From the NCBI RefSeq assembly GCF_005080685.1, contig NZ_CP039371.1, forward strand, positions 4,154,001 through 4,218,000: a stretch of 64,000 nucleotides of DNA. The letters are read 5' to 3'. The notes under the pieces are model-generated. The model saw only the letters and a program-made list of their open reading frames with translations. It had not been told where the DNA came from and made no database searches. Source of the stretch: Pseudomonas putida (GTDB taxonomy: Bacteria > Pseudomonadota > Gammaproteobacteria > Pseudomonadales > Pseudomonadaceae). Shown piece after piece: positions 44,438 to 52,091 of this stretch. Numbering within the stretch: the first letter of the stretch is position 1; each line of letters starts with the position of its first letter. The translations under genes were made by a program, and so were the position numbers.

Positions 44438-44808
44438 CAGTTTGCACCTCCAAGCTGTGAACGAAGCCTGGAGATCTCTGCGCTCTGGCTCGTCACCTTC
44501 TCAGTGAGCTGCGACACCTGGCCTGTCAGGGCTTCGATCTTCCCTTCCATCCGGCCAACAGCAGCGGCGAGTTCATTCCGCTCCTTGGCGAACTGATCGG
44601 CCCGAGCCTCAGCTTCTTTGCGGGCCTCCCGTTCGATATCCAACAGCTCATTCAGCCGGCGGACGACGCCGATATCCGCGGTGTCCATTGCTCTGTCTGC
44701 CGCATCCCTGGAGAGCCACTTACGTAGCCAGAGGAAGCCGCCCAGCAGCACAGTGCCCGAGCCGGTCAGCCAGGTGGCTGTGCCTGGGCCGAAGTCGGTC
44801 GGGTCCAT
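44437..44808 (-). CDS. membrane protein with coiled coil, possible holin
   Basis: 123 residues. One hydrophobic helix near the N terminus (WLTGSGTVLLGGFLWLRKWL), then a long coiled coil ending SQLGGAN. The ATG at 44808 follows GGAG; it is the first gene after the late promoter and tR'-like terminator, a position where holin genes often lie. Sequence alone does not prove a holin. Confidence 0.65.
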   Translation of the reverse strand: MDPTDFGPGTATWLTGSGTVLLGGFLWLRKWLSRDAADRAMDTADIGVVRRLNELLDIEREARKEAEARADQFAKERNELAAAVGRMEGKIEALTGQVSQLTEKVTSQSAEISRLRSQLGGAN

Positions 44809-44825
44809 CCATTTCTCCAGAAACG

Positions 44826-44850
44826 AAAAAGCCCCGGCAAATGCCGAGGC
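44826..44850 (-). terminator. tR'-like terminator downstream of the late promoter
   Basis: Minus-strand hairpin GCCTCGGCA-TT-TGCCGGGGC (one mismatch) followed by TTTTT. It ends about 75-80 nt after the predicted start of the late transcript, so late genes would be silent unless Q lets polymerase read through. Confidence 0.85.
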
Positions 44851-44911
44851 TCTATGGTGGTTGCTGGTGATGGCGAGTTTGCTCTCGCGCACCTACCGCA
44901 AAGTAACACGA

Positions 44912-44940
44912 AAGATACGGGTGAGGACCGGGGATGTCAA
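44912..44940 (-). promoter_or_regulatory. Late promoter (PR'-like)
   Basis: Minus strand: -35 TTGACA (44935-44940), 17-bp spacer, -10 TATCTT (44912-44917), near-consensus. The -35 overlaps the last codons of the antiterminator gene. It faces the lysis, head and tail genes. With the terminator right after it this is the lambda Q arrangement. Confidence 0.85.
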
Positions 44941-45278
44941 GCGGCCTCACGTCGAACATCAATCGCGCCGTCGATCCAGGCAACACCCGCCTTCCAAAGC
45001 TGGCGGGTCTTCTCTTCGCCGAAGCCAAGCTTCTTTCCCACTTGCATTAGCGATGTGTCGAAAGCCGTGTAGTACTTGATGAGCACTTGCCCGCACTCGG
45101 GATAGCGGTTGCGCAATCGGCCAACCAGGCGATCTATCACCAGCGCCTCATCGTCCGTGATGATCGGGTCAAGAATGGTGTTTTCCCGCGAAGCGCAGCA
45201 CGACACTCCCGACCCCAGCACAACCCAGCGACCCCAGTGCACCAGCAGTTCTTCAGCAGTTCTATCCAAATGGCTCAT
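44937..45278 (-). CDS. antitermination protein Q-like
   Basis: 113 residues from MSHLDRTAEELLVHWGRWVV. ALVIDRLVGRLRNRYPECGQ and QVGKKLGFGEEKTRQLWKAG are features of Q-type proteins (sigma-region-like HTH). It should bind within the late promoter and carry polymerase past 44826. Its position, with its end touching that promoter, supports the call. GGAAGG precedes the ATG. Confidence 0.85.
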   Translation of the reverse strand: MSHLDRTAEELLVHWGRWVVLGSGVSCCASRENTILDPIITDDEALVIDRLVGRLRNRYPECGQVLIKYYTAFDTSLMQVGKKLGFGEEKTRQLWKAGVAWIDGAIDVRREAA

Positions 45279-45289
45279 GTCCTTCCCCC

Positions 45290-45607
45290 TCAATCCCCGG
45301 TGTAGTTGGTGCCGCCGGCGCCGCGCCGGTTGCTTCCCTGATATGTCGCCTCTGGCCCGCTGACCTGAGGTTTCTTCAACTGCTCGATCTGCTGTGTCGC
45401 GGCCTGCAGCCTCATGCTGAGCTGGGTCACCAGTTCATCCAGGGCCAAGGCCTCGCCTGTTGCAGCTACTACCCAGCCCGAGGCGTTGCAGTGGCCGCAT
45501 GGCAGTTCGTGAAACAAGCCCTTGGTGACCGCTCTCCCACGGCACAAAGGGCACTGAGCCAACTCGACCACAGCCCTCTTGAAGGCCGGACCGTGTCTCT
45601 TGCTCAT
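45290..45607 (-). CDS. zinc-ribbon phage protein
   Basis: 105 residues with two CxxC pairs: CPLCRGRAVTKGLFHELPCG then HCNASG (a DnaJ-like or PhnA-like zinc ribbon). The C-terminal part is helical, then disordered. Located upstream of Q; function unknown. Confidence 0.75.
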   Translation of the reverse strand: MSKRHGPAFKRAVVELAQCPLCRGRAVTKGLFHELPCGHCNASGWVVAATGEALALDELVTQLSMRLQAATQQIEQLKKPQVSGPEATYQGSNRRGAGGTNYTGD

Positions 45608-45795
45608 CCGCGACCTGCACCGCGCGCATCAACGTAAACCTCGACAGCCGCGCAACCGAAGAACGTCACCACGACGGCCGCGGCCATCCACCCGGAACCG
45701 AGCGAAACCGCGAGGCTCATCCCGCCAATCCCCAGGATCGTCACGTAGTGCTGCCAGAGGCTGATGCTCGGCTTGAACATGTACTGATCGCTCAT
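45604..45795 (-). CDS. 63-residue membrane protein
   Basis: Two hydrophobic helices (YVTILGIGGMSLAVSLGSGW and MAAAVVVTFFGCAAVEVYVD). Overlaps both neighbours by 4 bp. No family recognised; possible small cargo or holin-type protein. Confidence 0.65.
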   Translation of the reverse strand: MSDQYMFKPSISLWQHYVTILGIGGMSLAVSLGSGWMAAAVVVTFFGCAAVEVYVDARGAGRG

Positions 45796-47078
45796 TTCGA
45801 ATCCTCGCTTATGGTTGATTCCTGAATCACACCGCAGGCCGCGTGCTGCTTGGCCTCCAGGGAATTACCCGAAATTGCGTTTCTACCCTCCTTCAACCCG
45901 TGAATACGGTCGAAGCCTTTGCTGTCTAGAAACGCGTGCCACTGCTCCAGGGCAGCGCGCTTGCGCTCCTCGGCAGTGGTTTGGATGTAGGCCTGGACGT
46001 TGTGGCCCATGGCGTGGTTGATCAGCAGCTCGCCGATCAGGAAGTCGATGCCCTGCTCCGCCCAGCAGGTCCTGGCCAGCTTGCGCAGGTCGTGACTGGT
46101 CCACTCGCCCTGGCCCAGGCGTGTGAACACCTCGGAAGCCTGCTTCTCGCTCAGGCACTTGCCGCTCTTGCCCGGGAACAGGTACTGGCCGGTGTAGCCC
46201 TTGGCGCGCTGGGTCTCGCGGTACCAGGTCAGCAGCGCGCACACCTGCTCGGTCAGTGGCAGCGAGTGCTCGGCCCGGGTCTTGGTGTTCTCGGCCGGCA
46301 GGTGCCAGTTGCGGATGGCCAGGGCGATGTGTGTCCACTGGGCCTGGCGGGTCTCGCCCAAGCGGTTGCCGTGGCACAGCATCAGCAGGGCCAGCATGGC
46401 GTCGGCAGGCTCGTCGGTGATCACCTCGGCCAGCTGGCTCAGCAGGTCCTCAAGCTGTACTCCGCGCAGGCGCGCCGGTCGGGCCTTGATCTTGGCCTTG
46501 GTGAAGTCGCTGAACTTGATCCCGGCCATCGGGTTACGGGTGACCAGGCCCAGGGCGTGAGCCTTGCGGAAGGCGTCGATCAACAGACCGAACACCAGGC
46601 GCACGTACTCGAGCGAAAGCTGCTCCTGCATCGGCCAGACCAGCTGGTTGTCCAAGGTGCTGTGGCTCACATCGGCCAGGGCCAGGCCGCCGATGCGCGG
46701 CAGCAGGTGGCAGGCAATGGCCGACTTGGCCGTGGCCCGCCGGCTCTTCGACAGGTTGCGGGTGCGCTCCACACGGTCGGCAAACCACTCCAGCAACTCG
46801 CCGACCGTCTGCCAGCCCGACACGGCGGCCTTGCCCTCGCTCAGCAGGCGCTGGCGAACCTCCGGCAGCGAAGCCAGCACCACTTTGGCCGACTGGTCCG
46901 GGTAGGTGCCGATCTTGTTCCACTGCTTGCTCACGACAAGGTACCACGTACCCCGCGGGCGATTCTCGGTGAAGCGCAGGTACAGCCCAGGGTGACGCGG
47001 ATCGCGCAGCAGCACTACGTTTCGATCATCCGCCCGGCGGCGAAGCTCGGCATCGGAAAGCGCGACCACGACCGTCAT
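45792..47078 (-). CDS. second tyrosine recombinase, in the replication region
   Basis: 428 residues with a complete tyrosine-recombinase catalytic set: Arg in CHGNRLGETRQ, His-x-x-Arg in SHDLRKLARTC, His in LLINHAMGHNVQ and Tyr in AYIQTT. It has an N-terminal arm-binding domain (YLRFTENRPRGTWYLVVSKQ). The start at 47078 overlaps the upstream stop. It is unlike the terminal integrase at 61557 and lies mid-phage, so a different role (resolution, inversion or replication) is likely. Confidence 0.88.
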   Translation of the reverse strand: MTVVVALSDAELRRRADDRNVVLLRDPRHPGLYLRFTENRPRGTWYLVVSKQWNKIGTYPDQSAKVVLASLPEVRQRLLSEGKAAVSGWQTVGELLEWFADRVERTRNLSKSRRATAKSAIACHLLPRIGGLALADVSHSTLDNQLVWPMQEQLSLEYVRLVFGLLIDAFRKAHALGLVTRNPMAGIKFSDFTKAKIKARPARLRGVQLEDLLSQLAEVITDEPADAMLALLMLCHGNRLGETRQAQWTHIALAIRNWHLPAENTKTRAEHSLPLTEQVCALLTWYRETQRAKGYTGQYLFPGKSGKCLSEKQASEVFTRLGQGEWTSHDLRKLARTCWAEQGIDFLIGELLINHAMGHNVQAYIQTTAEERKRAALEQWHAFLDSKGFDRIHGLKEGRNAISGNSLEAKQHAACGVIQESTISEDSK

Positions 47079-47503
47079 GCGGCCACCGTCACAGGCTGGA
47101 GCAGGTAGGCGCGAATGGCCTCGACGGCATCGATGTTGCCCCGGCACACGATCGCCAGGTAACCCTGGCCGGCCAGCGCCTGCAGGTAGGCGTCCTGGCT
47201 CGGCGACACCGGCGCATCGAATGGCGGCATGGCTTTGAACTCGATGTACAGGCCGAAGTATCCGCCGCGAGCCATCGGAAGCACCAGGTCGGGCACGCCG
47301 GCCTTGACGCCCTGTGCCTTGAGCTTTCCGGCCACAGCCTTGACTCGATGGCCGCCATTCGGGACGTGGTAGATCAACTTGTACGCCTGCGGGTAGCGCA
47401 GCTGCAGCTCTTTCATGAGCGCGGCCTGCTCCTGCCCTTCCCTGTCGACGGGCTTGGCGCGGGCCGGCTTGGCCTTGAACGGGCGAAGGGCGTGGGCATT
47501 CAT
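47075..47503 (-). CDS. VRR-NUC domain nuclease
   Basis: 142 residues. QEQAALMKELQLRYPQAYKL, IYHVPNGGHR, GVKAGVPDLVLPMARGGYFG and LYIEFK form the VRR-NUC fold with the D-(x)n-E-x-K site. Phage members process recombination or replication intermediates. Overlaps the recombinase gene by 4 bp. Confidence 0.9.
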   Translation of the reverse strand: MNAHALRPFKAKPARAKPVDREGQEQAALMKELQLRYPQAYKLIYHVPNGGHRVKAVAGKLKAQGVKAGVPDLVLPMARGGYFGLYIEFKAMPPFDAPVSPSQDAYLQALAGQGYLAIVCRGNIDAVEAIRAYLLQPVTVAA

Positions 47504-47796
47504 GCGACCAGCACCCCCTCGTTGATCAGCAGCGCCTGGGTGCGCATGACGCCCTCCGCGTGGTACTGGCGAGCGGTGTCGCGATCGACGGCCTTACTGC
47601 GCCCGTCGCAGGCGTCATGACAGGCGCTGCAGCACCAAGCGCCCTGCATGTCGTGCGGCTTCTTGCCGACGCCACAGGTGCCGGCCAGGCGGTAGTGCGC
47701 GAGCACGGTGGTCTCGGGGTTGCCGTTGCACACTCCCGGAATACGTACCTGGCATTCCCGGCCGCGTGCGGCTTTGGTCAGTTTTGTTTGGCGCAT
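47500..47796 (-). CDS. DUF1364/YbcO-like nuclease
   Basis: 98 residues. CQVRIPGVCNGNPETTVLAH, then CCSACHDACDGR, the Cys/His pattern of the lambdoid nin-region proteins (HNH-like, YbcO). It lies in the same place as ninB-type genes, between replication and Q. Confidence 0.9.
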   Translation of the reverse strand: MRQTKLTKAARGRECQVRIPGVCNGNPETTVLAHYRLAGTCGVGKKPHDMQGAWCCSACHDACDGRSKAVDRDTARQYHAEGVMRTQALLINEGVLVA

Positions 47797-47822
47797 GGGA
47801 CGCCTCCTTGCAGGTTGATTGA

Positions 47823-48506
47823 TCAGCGCCCTGCCAAGCGAGCGCGCATGGCTGCCAAGGCAGAATTTCCGACTTGCGGAGTGCGGCGCGCCGCAACCTC
47901 CTCCGGAAGTGCCAGAGGCATCTTCTGCAGCGGCTCACCCGCCATTAGCCGCCGAACTGCGATGGTGTAGTTGCGCTCGAACAACTTCGAGCTGGCATCG
48001 GATGGAAGCTTGTTGAGGTTCTCGAAGCCGCACTCCTTCGCCGCGTGCCAGACCGCGTCATGACTCCACTTGCCCCGGCCAGCCATAGCAGGGTGGGCAT
48101 TGCGAGTCGCTTCTCGGAAAGCGGCCGCCAATGCTGGGAGGCCGAGCATTTCGGGCGACGGCTGGCACCACTGGATGAACTCACCGGGCGGAGGAATGAA
48201 CGCCGCACCAGACTGGCGGCAGCGCATCAGCCCAAACTGCAACTGCTCGGGATTGCAGATGCCGGCCTCAAGGAAAGCGGTCAGCCATTGCTGCTTGGAC
48301 GCATCGTATGTGGCCTGGTCTGGCCAAGCCTGCTTCCAGGCGGTGCAGATCGATCGCAGATCACGGAACAGATCGTTGATCACCTTCGCTGTCTTCCGGT
48401 TGAGCTCTGCCTTCACGTCATCGGGCAGCTCGTATCCAGCAGAGACGTGCTGGCCGGACTGAACCTTGGCCCAAAGGCCATGAGTTACAACTGCGACTGG
48501 GTTCAT
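47823..48506 (-). CDS. replication protein P-like
   Basis: 227 residues from MNPVAVVTHGLWAKVQSGQH. VINDLFRDLRSICTAWKQAW, FGLMRCRQSGAAFIPPPGEF and RLMAGEPLQKMPLALPEEV match the lambda P/helicase-loader family. Coupled to the O-like gene (4-bp overlap). Recruits host DnaB. Confidence 0.88.
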   Translation of the reverse strand: MNPVAVVTHGLWAKVQSGQHVSAGYELPDDVKAELNRKTAKVINDLFRDLRSICTAWKQAWPDQATYDASKQQWLTAFLEAGICNPEQLQFGLMRCRQSGAAFIPPPGEFIQWCQPSPEMLGLPALAAAFREATRNAHPAMAGRGKWSHDAVWHAAKECGFENLNKLPSDASSKLFERNYTIAVRRLMAGEPLQKMPLALPEEVAARRTPQVGNSALAAMRARLAGR

Positions 48507-49231
48507 TGGGCGCTTCCTTGCTCGATCCACGACGTATCACTGTCGTCGAGCTGGTGGCCACCAGATCCTGACCGCAGAGGAACGACCTTCGCGGCATTCG
48601 CAAGGTCGCGCTTTCTCCAGCCGACCAGGTCGGCGATCCACTGGCTCTCGGTTTTGGCCAGCCCCTTCGCGTCGTGATGGACGACAAAACCCGAGATGGC
48701 CTTTTCCGAGAACTCCTCGATAGCTACCCCGGAACGCTTGGCGTAAGCCTCAAGCTGAACCTGGTCAGGGATCCAGTCGAGGAACATTGCGAACGGCTCA
48801 CGCGGAGAGTGTGTATTACTTCCCTTCCCTTCCCTTCCGGGGGTGAGGCCTCGATCACCGCTAGACGAGCCTTCGCTGTCTTCTCGGCGATCGCTCGGCG
48901 AAGGCTCAACGAATTCAGGGTGTTTTACAGTAGGCCTATCGATCTTCTGGTGGTGCCATCCGTTGACGTGCAGGTACTGCTTCGATGCCGCCTCGTAGAT
49001 GGTGATCAGTCGGTTCGATACCAGCTCAGCGAGCAGGCCCTCGACCGCTAACGCAGTGATGTCGTCGCCAGGGAAAACGAGAGCCTTGATGGTCTTGGGG
49101 GACATCGGGTGGTTGCCTGCGTCGTCGCAGAAGTTCCAGATCCCGATGAACAGGAGTCGAGCCATCGCCGAGCACTCCATGACCTGTTCGCTGGTCCAGA
49201 ACTCAGGCTTGATGGTGCGGATACGTGCCAT
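48503..49231 (-). CDS. replication initiation protein O-like
   Basis: 242 residues from MARIRTIKPEFWTSEQVMEC, a common start of phage O/DnaT-like initiators, with SNRLITIYEAASKQYLHVNG and a polar middle (DRREDSEGSSSGDRGLTPGR). The C-terminal DnaT-like domain includes QWIADLVGWRKRDLANA. The ATG at 49231 follows GGAGGG. An origin is likely within its polar middle or upstream. Confidence 0.87.
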   Translation of the reverse strand: MARIRTIKPEFWTSEQVMECSAMARLLFIGIWNFCDDAGNHPMSPKTIKALVFPGDDITALAVEGLLAELVSNRLITIYEAASKQYLHVNGWHHQKIDRPTVKHPEFVEPSPSDRREDSEGSSSGDRGLTPGREGKGSNTHSPREPFAMFLDWIPDQVQLEAYAKRSGVAIEEFSEKAISGFVVHHDAKGLAKTESQWIADLVGWRKRDLANAAKVVPLRSGSGGHQLDDSDTSWIEQGSAQ

Positions 49232-49454
49232 TACGAACGCCCTCCATGACTGACAGCCTGACGCGTCAGATTTGGCGAAATGCCAAAAACTGACGTGGAA
49301 TGCGTGGTATTGCCTGCATCGGTCACGCGGTGCATAATCAACCTCGATGTGTGTTGTAGAGAAAGCCGCCCTGCCAGGCGGTTTTTTTTCGTCTGCGATT
49401 CCGGTACTGGATGGATTCGCAGGTGTTTCGGTCATCTACCGAAGCCCTTCCAGA
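49232..49454. other. Cro-O intergenic region with hairpins
   Basis: 223 bp holding a perfect 12-bp palindrome CTGACGCGTCAG (49258-49269), a hairpin TTTGGC-GAAAT-GCCAAA (49270-49286) whose 5-nt loop is boxB-like in size, and a strong rightward terminator CCGCC-N6-GGCGG followed by eight T (49365-49389). It is the place of nutR/tR1 in lambda, but no clear boxA is seen. Confidence 0.55.
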
Positions 49455-49727
49455 TCAAGCAGAATTCGCTTCATCGATGCCCGTGATCGCCGGACGAGCT
49501 ACCTGGAGGGCTTTACGGGCAAATGGAATGAGGTCTGGGCGAAGCCCGGCGATGGTGATCTCGCCACCGGAAGCGTCTTGCAGGCGCTCCGCCATTTCGG
49601 CAGAGGCTTTTCGATGACCACCTGCGAGCTGCCAAAGATGGCCGACAGTGGTCTTAGCTGCGGCCGCTACATCCCGCCGACGATCATTGGTGGCGGTAGC
49701 CAACCAATCACGGAGGTGATCATTCAT
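49455..49727 (-). CDS. Cro-like repressor
   Basis: 90 residues, MNDHLRDWLATATNDRRRDV, with HTH AKTTVGHLWQLAGGHRKASA. An AAGGAG site lies 6 bp before the ATG. It is the first gene from PR, divergent from CI, and should bind the TTAGC-N5-GCTAA operators. Confidence 0.88.
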   Translation of the reverse strand: MNDHLRDWLATATNDRRRDVAAAAKTTVGHLWQLAGGHRKASAEMAERLQDASGGEITIAGLRPDLIPFARKALQVARPAITGIDEANSA

Positions 49728-49753
49728 GTGGTTTCTCCTTACACATAGGTCGA

Positions 49754-49823
49754 AATTTAGCTCATGGCTAATGTTCGGGCAAGGGGAATTTAGCTTTGCG
49801 CACATTTAGCACTGGGCTAAACA
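49754..49823. promoter_or_regulatory. OR: divergent PR and PRM with three operators
   Basis: O1 TTAGC-TCATG-GCTAA (49757-49771), a degenerate O2 (TTAGC half at 49790-49794) and O3 TTAGC-ACTGG-GCTAA (49806-49820). PR (leftward): -35 TTGCCC (49777-49782), 17 bp, -10 TAAATT (49754-49759), covered by O1. PRM (rightward): -35 TTGCGC (49796-49801), 16 bp, -10 TAAACA (49818-49823), covered by O3. PRM starts about 11 nt before the cI codon and no ribosome site is visible, so cI is nearly leaderless, as in lambda. Confidence 0.85.
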
Positions 49824-49840
49824 CTGGCATTCTTCGCGCC

Positions 49841-50683
49841 ATGGATATCTACGAAATTCGCAAGCACAACCTGATCAAGCTGATCGGCAACCAAAGAAAA
49901 GGATCCTGCGCGGAACGCTGGGGGATGGCTCCTGCGCACTTGAGCCAGATCCTCTCCGACAAGACGGCGAAGAACCTGGGCGACGACGTGGCGCGCCGGA
50001 TCGAGGAAGTTGAGAATTTGCCTCGAGGTTGGTTCGACTCGATCCCCTCGGTAGACGAAGTGCAGCCACTGACTGAGCCCGTGGATAGCAAACTGTCGGC
50101 TGCTGACCTCGTAAAGCAGATGCTTGCGAAAAGCGGGAGAGGTATTCCTGAGGAAACTCGTCAGAGGCTACTGGCTGCAGCCGAGGAGCCAGCTCCGGCT
50201 GCCGCTCCAGCCGACAGCGGAGTCGTGAAGGCCGACTTCAACCGGCCAGGATTGGTGGGAGACGAGGTGTGGATTGCCCACTATGACGTGCGCGGCGCCA
50301 TGGGCGTCGGGGAGCAAACCCATGACTTCCCCGAGATGTTGCAGGACGTGCGCGTTAGCCCCAGACACCTGCGTGAACTGGGCGTCGAGTTCAAAGAGCA
50401 CTACCACCTGAAGCTGGTAACGGGCTGGGGTCAGTCAATGGCGCCAACCATCAAAAACCGCGACCCGCTGATCGTTGATGTCAGCATCCGCGAGTTCGCT
50501 GGCGACGGGATCTACTACTTCTCCTGGGGTGGTCATGAGTACATCAAGCGCCTACAGATCGCGGATGAGGATAATTTCGAGATGATTTCGGACAATCCAA
50601 TGCACAAGGACCGGTTGATCCGTCGCGAGGAGACGTACATCCAGGCCAGGGTGCTGCTGGTTTGGAATGCGCACCTCGTCTAA
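49841..50683 (+). CDS. CI-like repressor (XRE + S24)
   Basis: 280 residues. HTH at about 20-45 (GSCAERWGMAPAHLSQILSD), a linker rich in Ala/Pro, and a LexA-like S24 domain with Ser199 in GQSMAPTI and Lys236 in EYIKRLQ. The region where an Ala-Gly cleavage site is expected reads RGAMGVG (151-157), so autocleavage is uncertain. The start at 49841 is fixed by PRM. It maintains lysogeny by binding OR and OL. Confidence 0.92.
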   Translation: MDIYEIRKHNLIKLIGNQRKGSCAERWGMAPAHLSQILSDKTAKNLGDDVARRIEEVENLPRGWFDSIPSVDEVQPLTEPVDSKLSAADLVKQMLAKSGRGIPEETRQRLLAAAEEPAPAAAPADSGVVKADFNRPGLVGDEVWIAHYDVRGAMGVGEQTHDFPEMLQDVRVSPRHLRELGVEFKEHYHLKLVTGWGQSMAPTIKNRDPLIVDVSIREFAGDGIYYFSWGGHEYIKRLQIADEDNFEMISDNPMHKDRLIRREETYIQARVLLVWNAHLV

Positions 50684-50759
50684 CTCATCATTGCCAAAAA
50701 GTTCAAATTGCATGGCGCTGGGCGGGCCGCGAGCCAAAGCTAAAGAAAAGGGTGAAGTG

Positions 50760-51122
50760 ATGTCTATTAAGGAAGCAAACGACATGAAGGGGCGTCACAA
50801 CCTTACCGTGACAGCCGAGGACTTCGCTGAATTCCTCAGGGAAAAGACCCCTGACTCTGTGTGTCCGGCCTGTGGCTGCGATGAGTGGACTGTCATCTGT
50901 CCACCTAACGAGGGCGACACGCTGAACGCGTTTAGACTCCGGCTGACACTTCAAGATGGCCCGAGACCAGCAAGCGTATCCGCGCTCGCAATCTACTGCG
51001 ACAATTGCGGATACATGCGCTGCCATCTAGCTCGGATCGTGAAGCGTTGGGCGGTGGCGCAACAGCTTGAACTTGATCTATCGGGCGAAGAAAGCAGTCT
51101 CGAGGACGAATCGAATGACTAG
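50760..51122 (+). CDS. zinc-ribbon protein in rexA-like position
   Basis: 120 residues. CPACGCDEWTVICPP and YCDNCGYMRCHLA give two Cys pairs of a zinc ribbon; the C-terminal tail is acidic (SGEESSLEDESND). It follows cI in the same direction, so the lysogen should express it. It overlaps the next gene by 8 bp. Soluble. Possible exclusion or defence role by location only. Confidence 0.75.
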   Translation: MSIKEANDMKGRHNLTVTAEDFAEFLREKTPDSVCPACGCDEWTVICPPNEGDTLNAFRLRLTLQDGPRPASVSALAIYCDNCGYMRCHLARIVKRWAVAQQLELDLSGEESSLEDESND

Positions 51123-51606
51123 GTTTTCGACTTGCGACCACATTAAAGATGGATTCGCTAAGGCCGTCCCGTCGTTCAAGGTTGCCCCCGCCTCCGCGCC
51201 TCAACCTGAGGATGACATTCAAAAGAAGTCTGTCCATACTGGTCGTATGAACGACATGACCCGCGAAGAGATCGACACAAAACTACAGCTGATCGAGGAG
51301 CGCCTTGATCGGAAGGTTTCCGACATCGCCAACTCAGTGAGCGATCTCCAGTCAGCGAACCATCGTACGGTAGAAGCTCTCCAGAATGCGAAATGGTGGG
51401 CTATCGGCACTGCCATTGCCGTTCTGGCAGTTTTCATGGGCACCTTGCAGTGGGGGTTATCAGCCCAGAAGGAAGAAAATGCTCGCTTCAGTGCTTACAT
51501 TCGGGAGGATGTGAAGTCCATCGGCGATGATGTGAAAGAAATATCGAAAGCTGTGAGCGAGATGCGGATTCGCTCAGAGACAAAGGCCGAATCATCTAAG
51601 AATTGA
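51115..51606 (+). CDS. membrane protein with coiled coil in rexB-like position
   Basis: 163 residues. An N-terminal soluble part, a heptad segment (MTREEIDTKLQLIEERLDRK), one transmembrane helix (WWAIGTAIAVLAVFMGTLQW) and a cytoplasmic/periplasmic coiled tail (REDVKSIGDDVKEISKAVSE). It ends the cI transcript just before a terminator. Paired with the zinc-ribbon gene it recalls RexA/RexB in layout but not in sequence. Confidence 0.75.
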   Translation: MTRFSTCDHIKDGFAKAVPSFKVAPASAPQPEDDIQKKSVHTGRMNDMTREEIDTKLQLIEERLDRKVSDIANSVSDLQSANHRTVEALQNAKWWAIGTAIAVLAVFMGTLQWGLSAQKEENARFSAYIREDVKSIGDDVKEISKAVSEMRIRSETKAESSKN

Positions 51607-51610
51607 CCGG

Positions 51611-51632
51611 AGCCCGCTTCAGCGGGCTTTTT
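51611..51632 (+). terminator. Terminator of the cI operon
   Basis: AGCCCGC-TTCA-GCGGGCT followed by TTTT, 5 bp after the stop codon. It separates the lysogenic transcript from the convergent DUF1654 gene. Confidence 0.9.
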
Positions 51633-51640
51633 CATGTCTC

Positions 51641-51964
51641 TCAGAAGGGCGCCGTCTCCTCTACCTCCTCCACGCTGTCCTGCTCAATGATGAAGTCGTC
51701 CCGCGCTTCAACGCTGCTTCGTTCCCAGCGGACGGTCACGCTTTCGTCATCGTTGAATGTCAGGTCCAACTCTGGCGTCTCGACCAGAAGCCCCATTACC
51801 TCCTCCCACTCCGCCTCGCCGTCTGTGTCGAGCCGGTGAATCGTCACCCAGCGCTGCGTCTGCGCGATCGGGTGGTTGATCATCGACGATACCCTCAAGC
51901 TAAGCCTCTCTAGCCCGGCCATTTCCTGGCGCTGCTTCGGCGCCGTTTTATTCTGCTTGGACAT
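51641..51964 (-). CDS. DUF1654 protein under SOS and phage-repressor control
   Basis: 107 residues. MINHPIAQTQRWVTIHRLDT then GEAEWEEVMGLLVETPELDL, and FNDDESVTVRWE, the hallmark of DUF1654, common in Pseudomonas and its phages. Acidic. Its promoter carries a LexA box and an OL-type operator (see 51982 and 52008), so it should be silent in the lysogen and rise on DNA damage/induction. Function unknown. Confidence 0.85.
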   Translation of the reverse strand: MSKQNKTAPKQRQEMAGLERLSLRVSSMINHPIAQTQRWVTIHRLDTDGEAEWEEVMGLLVETPELDLTFNDDESVTVRWERSSVEARDDFIIEQDSVEEVEETAPF

Positions 51965-51981
51965 AGCTCCATCTCCGAAAA

Positions 51982-51997
51982 CTGTATATTCGTACAG
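51982..51997 (-). promoter_or_regulatory. LexA (SOS) box at the DUF1654 promoter
   Basis: CTGTATATTCGTACAG fits CTG-N10-CAG. It lies 10-25 bp downstream of the -10 element and 18 bp before the start codon, where LexA would block initiation. Confidence 0.85.
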
Positions 51998-52007
51998 TGA
52001 TTTCGGA

Positions 52008-52037
52008 ATCATAGCGCAGTGCTAAATCTCAGGTAAA
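52008..52037 (-). promoter_or_regulatory. DUF1654 promoter with an overlapping OL3-like operator
   Basis: Minus strand: -35 TTTACC (52032-52037), 18 bp, -10 TATGAT (52008-52013). ATAGC-GCAGT-GCTAA at 52011-52025 differs by one base from the phage operator and covers the -10. So both host LexA and the phage CI/Cro can repress this promoter. Confidence 0.75.
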
Positions 52038-52091
52038 GGCCTTACTCAATAGGTCCACTCCTGCAGGAGTTTGCCGCCCAGCGAAAATAAT

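Noticed and set aside
43896..44808. A complete holin-endolysin-spanin cassette beside Q
   Set aside because: Only membrane/coiled-coil genes are here; the endolysin and spanins are at 22.5-23.5 kb. The holin call at 44437 therefore stays tentative.
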